Positions 59,501-64,000 of a DNA stretch of 64,000 nt are shown here, one piece after another. The DNA is from Shewanella olleyana. GTDB taxonomy: Bacteria; Pseudomonadota; Gammaproteobacteria; Enterobacterales; Shewanellaceae. The stretch is from NCBI RefSeq assembly GCF_023283825.1, contig NZ_JAKILD010000009.1, forward strand, positions 102,008 to 166,007, read 5' to 3'. The notes beneath the pieces are model-generated. The model did not search any database and was not told the DNA's origin. It saw only the letters and a program-made list of their open reading frames with translations. The position numbers were made by a program, and so were the translations under genes. How positions within the stretch are numbered: the first letter of the stretch is position 1; every line of letters starts with the position of its first letter.

Positions 59501-59731
59501 AACACGTAAACCACGTGCTGAGAACAAGCCATCAGCACCCACTGACACTTCTGTCACTGTACCTGTTGGTTCATGGATGATGGTAATTGTTGCATCTGTT
59601 ACTGCATTTCCTTGCGGTCCAACAATCTGACCTCGGATATTTGACGCGGTATCTGCTGCCATGGCTGGTAGAGAAACACCCATAGCAAAGCAAGTCGCTA
59701 GCGCTAAGCGACTGATTTTATTGTTTAACAT
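56570..59731 (-). CDS. TonB-dependent receptor, Oar-like
   Basis: 1053 residues: signal peptide (ending LPAMAA, about residue 25), an N-terminal carboxypeptidase-regulatory-like Ig domain (IRGQIVGPQGNAVTDATITI), plug domain (KDVLRQNPMAVVGTDGVSMS; FVVDGVSQNDDFG), and a large beta-barrel ending in Phe (WQLKVGVKYKF), the outer-membrane sorting signal. Relatives (Myxococcus Oar, many marine Alteromonadales) take up large substrates or link to protease secretion; the ligand here is unknown. Single gene with its own terminator. Confidence 0.92.
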   Translation of the reverse strand: MLNNKISRLALATCFAMGVSLPAMAADTASNIRGQIVGPQGNAVTDATITIIHEPTGTVTEVSVGADGLFSARGLRVGGPYIIKVDSDEFADDLEQDLYLNVGETLRYNRTLQSAADMERIGVVGSANYFRSAGSNSEFGAKDIANSPGINRDLKDVLRQNPMAVVGTDGVSMSVAGINPRFNTFVVDGVSQNDDFGLNSNGYPTQRSPISIDAVESVALNTSPFSARTGGFSGAQVNAVTKSGTNELAGTVFWETTNDSMAGDGKDQETGEKLKQDFEETTFGATVGFPLIKDTLFFFGSYENYDAPQAAEWGPAGAGFANDSRVTSDELDRINSIANDVYGLSNIGSYSASPQEKDEKILAKLDWNITNEHRASLTYQSTIGNRTNKVSDDESSLNLSSYWYDKEEELESYAATLYSDWTDSFTTEIKVAYKDTTSSSNPVENIGIGQVNVRTDAGDVNFGTERSRQSNELNNQNLELRFVGDYYLDEHTIGFGFQYNNVEVFNLFAQDTMGSWDFDSIDDFENGVVDRFRYQNAESGNADDVAASFNMETLALFIEDTWEINSDWEMTYGIRYETISMSDSPALNDNFVDRYGFANNETMDGKDIFLPRVGLTYVLSDDVTIRGGVGRYSGGYPTVWMSNSFSNDGNSLLSYNDGWNDTWGTPDFGNVPSGAQDGLVGGDGNTNSLDPNFELPSDWRASIGFDSTWDFGALGQDWFFGGEFLYIQKENDVAWVDLARRELTTDSTGRVIYETWDPLANNGAGGNTERYDLMLTNADEDGKSQTLSFSLAKNWDMGLNMRLGYAFNSVDEGNQGSSSTATSNYQYTSVGEDRNGTTIGPGYYETPHRFTMSLGYDVEFIAGYNSSFNMFYEAREGRPMTWVLGSHNDRGFGDQGAFAYSDSYLPYIPTGADDTNVEYAGGLTYEEFKEAIDEIGLGKYAGGIASKGSDNQPWVHQLDFRFTQELPGFLEDHKGILYFDVKNVLNLMNDDWGVVEYQSFGSKILVDHNYDADTGVYTYSVPFGQDGIETANQNTYDINKSAWQLKVGVKYKF

Positions 59732-60074
59732 TTTCAGACCCCTGAAATATTTTTATATTTTAATTTATTTGCTAGTTAATCTAGCTTTTAATATGAAGTT
59801 GTAGAGTAAAAACTTCAGGGCGGATTTTATAACCAATTTGTTTCAAAATCATGTCATTCTTGAACTATTTTTCAACAATAATTAAACTATCGCATCAATT
59901 GCGCTTCATATTTCTCTGTCTAGGCTATATGAGCATTGGGCTGTAGCCTTTTTGTCACAAAAAATTAATTTAAAAAAGCTAGTATAAAAATCTTCTAATC
60001 ACACGCTTCAGCCACTCTTCTAGGGTCAAATCTACTAGGGTCAAAGTCGCTGAATCGCTAATGGAATAATAATA
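59732..60074. other. 343-base divergent spacer
   Basis: Contains promoters of the receptor and the nuclease gene, and two adjacent near-identical 15-mers (CTAGGGTCAAATCTA at 60020 and CTAGGGTCAAAGTCG at 60035). No gene is supported. Confidence 0.5.
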
Positions 60075-60872
60075 ATGAAACCTGCAGTACTTCTATTTGG
60101 CGCAACCGTTGCACTAACCACCGGTATCGTCAGTCAACCCACTCATGCTTGGGGTCAAAATGGCCACCGAATTATTGGTGAATTAGCACAAAATAACCTT
60201 TCATCTATTGCGCAAGAAAAAATCAATCAAATAACTCAAGGCGAATCATTAGCACAAATGTCGACTTGGCCTGATGAAATACGTTCAGATAAAAATTGGT
60301 ACCACTCTACACCTTGGCATTATGTGTCTATCGCTGATGATGAAACTTGGGACACAGTAGAAAGAAATCCTAAAGGCGATATTATTGAAAGCTTGAAGAA
60401 ATTTGAAAAGGTGCTGAAAGACCCTAAGGTCAGCGATAAAGAAAAATGCGATGCATTAGCTTTTTATGTCCATTTTGTCGGTGACATTCACCAACCACTG
60501 CATGTTGGCCATAGCCACGATCACGGCGGTAATAAAGTAAAACTGAAATGGTTTGGTGAAGACACTAACTTACATTCGGTGTGGGATAGCAAGATTGTTG
60601 ATCACAAACAACTAAGCTATACCGAATACACCAAGTTCATTGAGCGTATCTCAGATAAAGACGTCAAAAGCTGGGTAGGTAAAAGCTATTATGACTGGGC
60701 AAATGAATCAAAAGCGCTACGTGAAGCCACTTATAACCTCGAGAAAAACCGTGATGATCAACCAGATTTACGTTGGCAGTATATTTTTGACCACACGCCA
60801 ACGGTTGAATTACGCTTGCAACAAGCTGGCATTCGTTTAGCGGACAAACTGAATATCATCTTTACTAAATAA
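60075..60872 (+). CDS. S1/P1-type zinc nuclease
   Basis: 265 residues with a signal peptide cleaved before Trp (THAWGQNGHRIIGELA); the mature N-terminal Trp and the His residues in HYVSIADD and VHFVGDIHQPLHVGHSHDHG plus Asp in NLHSVWDSKIV form the trinuclear Zn site of the S1/P1 family. Acts outside the cytoplasm on single-stranded RNA/DNA or 3'-nucleotides, probably for phosphate or nucleoside scavenging. Single gene with terminator. Confidence 0.93.
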   Translation: MKPAVLLFGATVALTTGIVSQPTHAWGQNGHRIIGELAQNNLSSIAQEKINQITQGESLAQMSTWPDEIRSDKNWYHSTPWHYVSIADDETWDTVERNPKGDIIESLKKFEKVLKDPKVSDKEKCDALAFYVHFVGDIHQPLHVGHSHDHGGNKVKLKWFGEDTNLHSVWDSKIVDHKQLSYTEYTKFIERISDKDVKSWVGKSYYDWANESKALREATYNLEKNRDDQPDLRWQYIFDHTPTVELRLQQAGIRLADKLNIIFTK

Positions 60873-60943
60873 GCTCTATCGCATTGTAAATATAGCGTTT
60901 CATTTTACTTAACCGCATGATTATTGATAACTTCAGCTAAATA

Positions 60944-60982
60944 TAAACCCACATTATCAACAAGTATGTGGGTTTATTTTAT
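60944..60982 (+). terminator. nuclease gene terminator
   Basis: TAAACCCACAT / ATGTGGGTTTA, an 11-bp stem, followed by TTTTAT. The remainder of 60873-61327 holds the 11-bp repeat and the cytochrome terminator; no gene. Confidence 0.85.
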
Positions 60983-61030
60983 GTCAAACCATCCCAACAG
61001 CATCAACATTATCCTTAGCCTGAACTGCCG

Positions 61031-61068
61031 TAGTAAAGTCATAGTAAAGTCATAGTAAAGTCATAGTA
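61031..61068. repeat. 11-bp x 3 tandem repeat
   Basis: TAGTAAAGTCA three times exactly plus a five-base partial copy (TAGTA). Non-coding. Confidence 0.93.
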
Positions 61069-61210
61069 CAGCAAGATATCTCTCACAACTTCACCTTTAA
61101 ACTGCAGTAATCATGACTTAAAAGCATCATCGAATTGTCATTTCAATAACCTTACTTTCTTGAGTTAACACTTCAAAAAGACAGCAATTAAATGAACTCA
61201 GCCTAATAAA

Positions 61211-61241
61211 AAAAGCCACTATTTAATCAATAGTGGCTTTT
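61211..61241 (-). terminator. cytochrome gene terminator
   Basis: AAAAGCCACTA / TAGTGGCTTTT with a 9-base loop; T7 on the minus strand. About 90 bases after the cytochrome stop. Confidence 0.88.
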
Positions 61242-61327
61242 CTAAAGGATTCTGCAGCCCGTTTGCAGGGGATAGCTGCAGAAACCTATTTACTTTTACG
61301 TTTGAAACTTACTCTTAAAGTCTCAGC

Positions 61328-63421
61328 CTAACGTTCAAAGTTATGGTATTTGTCAATACCGAATGACTTACCAGTATCATGACAGGTTGCACAAGACTCT
61401 GCTGTAGGAATTGTGTGCCATTCAGTTGATGGAGTAGTTATATTCAAATCACCTCCATTAGATTCCATGTGACTGATATCTGACTCTTCGTAATGACATG
61501 ACAAACAGTTTGCAGAAATCGGGCTTGACACCACACCCGCAACCCCATCGTCTGAAGAAGCTTTAGACTTCATGTAACGATTTGGAACTAGACTCAAATC
61601 TATGCCATTAGAGTGACAAGAAACACAATTATCACCATTTAAATTAATAGCAGAATTAGTTGTAAGCTCTTCTTCAAAAGTGCCATCCCTTTGCTCTACC
61701 ATTTCAGAACCAGTGATTGGTTGACTCATCCCCCAATGCCATGCATGTATTAGTGGACCAAAACCTGCACCACTAGGCGCTTTCCAACCCGTTTGCACAG
61801 GAGGAGTACTTCTATCCATCGCTGGTATTGTATATCCGGCTTCAATTCTTTTTTCATCAGTTGCAAAGGCGTCCATAGCAACGGTTCTTGCACCAGCACG
61901 ATCTTGACCATTATTATGACAAGCTATACAAGATTCCCCACCAGTGTTGTAGCTACCATTTTTATGGTAGTTAGTCTCGTTATTGTGACAAGTAGTACAG
62001 CTGTCCGCATCCACATTATGTCGACGTGAGAACTCCTTGTCGATAGCTGTAAATGTATTATCAACTACTTCAGAGAAACCTGTGAAAGATACACCAAACT
62101 TACCATCATCATCTTCCCAGTTAGAATCAGCTAACGTAACACGTGAGCTAGTAGTAAGATGTGCATCCTCATAACCTGTGCCAGGGCCATTTAGTAGCTC
62201 TGGATAACACACTGAACGAGTACCATCTGGACGTTCTACATAACTTTCAGCTCCGTGACCAATGACACGAGCAACAATAGAGTCAGTTTCGTTATCATAG
62301 GCATTCACATAAGCACCAGCGTAAGTCACGGTATGAGCTTCATACATTTCACCAATATTTAGCTGTACAGCTGAATCGCCCGAGTTATCAAATAGCTTAA
62401 CATCAACACAATAGCCATGTTCGTCATCTTGGTATACAGCAGAAGTTTCAGTATAATAATTTTTACGCATTGTTTTGCGTTCAGTAATACCCGCAACTTT
62501 TTGAGCGTGTACCTCACGAATATCTGATGAAGAAGAAGACAAAGCAGATACCTTATTGCTACTTACTTTTGCAAGGCTATTCATAGTATCAGTATGGCAG
62601 TCACTACAACCGTTCCCGTCCCACTCTTTGTTCATTACTGGTTCGACGTGACAGGTATAACAATTTACCGGAGTGAAATCTTTTTCAAATTTCTGATGAT
62701 TGATATGACCAAGCTTCTGCATGGTATTACTTGCATAACCTCCAGTCTGGCCATCTTCATTCTTAGCTACGTTGTTATGACACACCATACAACCACCAAC
62801 AAAATCCACTTCTCCATCAGTATTTAGTGCGACATATTTGCTGTGTTTAATATCAGATGTTGCGTAATCAACGTGACACGAATAACAAGTTTCAGTTGTC
62901 GTTGTATGTGTCATCTCAGGCTTGTTTACAATGATGTAAGGTGAAGTAGCAATATCGCCACCGCCTACTTGTAAACGAATTAAGCCTTCAGTGTCAGCTT
63001 GAACCGCTGACATTGGCGCAACAAATTCATATCGACCATCGTCAAGCATAGTTAGCGTTGCACCTTCAGTAGGTTCATCACCACCGGCAGTTGCACTCCC
63101 ACCAACAGAGCCATCACGAGCTCGTTGAATGCCCATTTCGGTCATAGCAGCTAAGTAAACTGCAGCATTTTCAAGACCATTAATTAACGCGCCATCTTCA
63201 TCAGTAATTTCAAATTCAAGTGTTACTTGACCTTCTTCAACCATATGAGAAATAAATTCAACATTAGTTACTTCAGAAGTTTCTACTACTGGTGGATTAG
63301 GTCCTGGACCTGGTTCACCTGGTGCGCCATCTTGACCATCTTTGCCATCGCTACCACAGCCAGCAATCCCCATTGCTGCTGCAACAACGAAAGCTAATTT
63401 GCATTTCGTTAAGTTTTTCAT
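61328..63421 (-). CDS. outer-membrane multiheme c-type cytochrome, OmcA/MtrC family, nine hemes
   Basis: About 698 residues. Lipobox AGCGSDGKDG with a short Gly/Pro collagen-like spacer, then the four-domain OmcA/MtrC layout: beta domain I (about 50-170), heme domain II with CYSCH, CMVCH, CYTCH and CSDCH (about 180-278), beta domain III with two Cys (GYCVDVKLF, SVCYPELL) that could form a disulfide, and heme domain IV with CTTCH, CIACH, CVSCH, CLSCH and CATCH. Role: extracellular electron transfer to metals or other terminal acceptors. Family members usually carry ten hemes (5+5); here domain II has four. GGAG precedes the ATG at 63421; two earlier start codons overlap it. Confidence 0.93.
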   Translation of the reverse strand: MKNLTKCKLAFVVAAAMGIAGCGSDGKDGQDGAPGEPGPGPNPPVVETSEVTNVEFISHMVEEGQVTLEFEITDEDGALINGLENAAVYLAAMTEMGIQRARDGSVGGSATAGGDEPTEGATLTMLDDGRYEFVAPMSAVQADTEGLIRLQVGGGDIATSPYIIVNKPEMTHTTTTETCYSCHVDYATSDIKHSKYVALNTDGEVDFVGGCMVCHNNVAKNEDGQTGGYASNTMQKLGHINHQKFEKDFTPVNCYTCHVEPVMNKEWDGNGCSDCHTDTMNSLAKVSSNKVSALSSSSSDIREVHAQKVAGITERKTMRKNYYTETSAVYQDDEHGYCVDVKLFDNSGDSAVQLNIGEMYEAHTVTYAGAYVNAYDNETDSIVARVIGHGAESYVERPDGTRSVCYPELLNGPGTGYEDAHLTTSSRVTLADSNWEDDDGKFGVSFTGFSEVVDNTFTAIDKEFSRRHNVDADSCTTCHNNETNYHKNGSYNTGGESCIACHNNGQDRAGARTVAMDAFATDEKRIEAGYTIPAMDRSTPPVQTGWKAPSGAGFGPLIHAWHWGMSQPITGSEMVEQRDGTFEEELTTNSAINLNGDNCVSCHSNGIDLSLVPNRYMKSKASSDDGVAGVVSSPISANCLSCHYEESDISHMESNGGDLNITTPSTEWHTIPTAESCATCHDTGKSFGIDKYHNFER

Positions 63422-63935
63422 CATCACTCCGATTTCTTATATTTACTACTTTTTAGGTATAACCTATTTTGATATTAGTTATTTCCAATAATAAAAATAG
63501 TGACTATGGTCACGTTAGAATAATTAACCTTTTCAACCACCAACCTTTAACATGAAAGTTTGATGCAGATCTTAATTAACAAATGCTAACCTACCGGTTA
63601 ACACAAACCCAAAACGCTAAACCCATTGTTTTATAAAGGTTAAGGCGCACATTAAATTATTAACATATAAAATAATCAATATATTCAAAGGCTTAACCGG
63701 AGATATGGTTGGCAGTTTTATATAACTACAAAGAAATAAGCTTAATGATTAATATCAAATTAATTTAAATTTAATATTCTGCTTTTTTGAAAGTGGTTGT
63801 TAGCAGTCGTTGAAAGTGAAAAGTGAAAAGCGAAAACAAAGCTAAAATTAAAATTTAAGCAATAAAAAAAACCACTATTGCTAGTGGTTTCAGATTAATG
63901 ACAAACCCCCACTTTTTTTAAGTGGGGGTTTTATT
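63422..63935. other. 514-base spacer at the right edge
   Basis: AT-rich promoter region of the cytochrome, then two hairpins listed separately. No gene is supported. Confidence 0.5.
63869..63890 (-). terminator. terminator of the right-edge gene
   Basis: AAACCACTA / TAGTGGTTT with a 4-base loop; minus strand T8 run. Confidence 0.85.
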
Positions 63936-63936
63936 T
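63904..63936. terminator. second hairpin with T-rich flanks
   Basis: AACCCCCACT / AGTGGGGGTT around TTTTTTA, followed by TTATTTTATT on the plus strand. It lies directly after the stop of the right-edge gene. Confidence 0.75.
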
Positions 63937-64000
63937 TATTGGTTTATACGCATTTCACGACGTTTATTTAAAAACACATCTTGAGCAATATTGTTGGTTA
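63936..64000 (-). CDS. C-terminus of a minus-strand gene, cut by the window edge
   Basis: Frame open from the edge to a TAA at 63936-63938, coding for ...TNIAQDVFLNKRREMRINQ. The two terminators right behind it support a true gene end. Too short to name. Confidence 0.6.
   Translation of the reverse strand, partial: TNNIAQDVFLNKRREMRINQ

Noticed and set aside
61328..63421. frameshift or pseudogene in the cytochrome
   Set aside because: The frame is continuous with signal, all four domains and a normal C-terminus; only a heme motif count is unusual.

Overview
The window is one stretch of a gammaproteobacterial chromosome, almost certainly Shewanella. The evidence is the Na+-type flagellar T-ring protein MotX next to rnr/rlmB and purA, a lipid-anchored multiheme cytochrome of the OmcA/MtrC family, the mla / kds-lpt / rpoN-hpf-ptsN-rapZ-ptsO super-cluster, and moderate to low G+C with AT-rich spacers. 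No rRNA, tRNA, CRISPR array, prophage or complete insertion sequence was seen. The family assignments are read from protein sequence and gene order; no database search was possible.

Layout. Positions 1-8.3 kb, minus strand: rlmB (cut by the edge), rnr, motX, purA, a small DUF2065 gene, the rplM-rpsI ribosomal operon with a leader and a 270-bp inverted-repeat element behind it, and zapE. 8.5-11.1 kb, plus strand: tandem periplasmic proteases degQ and degS. 11.2-15.8 kb, minus strand: envelope cluster mlaFEDCB-ibaG-murA. 16.0-24.2 kb, plus strand: yrbG, kdsD, kdsC, lptC, lptA, lptB, rpoN, hpf, ptsN, rapZ, ptsO, i.e. Kdo synthesis, LPS export and the sigma-54/PTS-Ntr module. A precise 34-bp tandem duplication sits at the kdsD/kdsC junction. 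mgtE follows.

26.0-28.1 kb is the most unusual part. A 13-bp x 9 minisatellite is followed by a candidate sigma-54 promoter, a 35-codon small ORF with an excellent ribosome-binding site, a free-standing transposase-OrfA-like HTH protein, and then seven tandem copies of a ~145-bp non-coding unit. Each unit folds into the same two-hairpin shape, and differences between copies are matched by compensatory changes on the opposite strand of the stem. This looks like a structured RNA (or folded single-stranded DNA) array and is the best candidate here for an undescribed system.

28.4-43.0 kb: housekeeping and accessory genes (ubiD, fre, an NTP-pyrophosphatase-like protein, a YeeE/YedE transporter, a membrane protein, an esterase, ubiA, uvrD, a RidA-family protein), ending with a Thr/Pro-linker lipoprotein and a large secreted LruC-domain protein. 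43.2-43.9 kb: a fold-back element with ~50-bp terminal inverted repeats. 44.2-56.4 kb: a small two-TM protein, a glycosyltransferase, an SPFH/SPFH/NfeD membrane operon, udp, a DUF465 protein, a thioredoxin-like secreted protein, an MscS channel, a membrane protein/XRE regulator pair, two GNAT acetyltransferases, a DUF3313 lipoprotein and a radical SAM protein. 56.5-63.4 kb: a large Oar-like TonB-dependent receptor, an S1/P1 nuclease and a nine-heme OmcA/MtrC-type cytochrome. The last 65 bases are the C-terminus of another minus-strand gene.

Intergenic regions across the window repeatedly carry short tandem duplications (7, 11, 12, 13, 14, 15 and 34 bp units), a local signature worth noting in itself.
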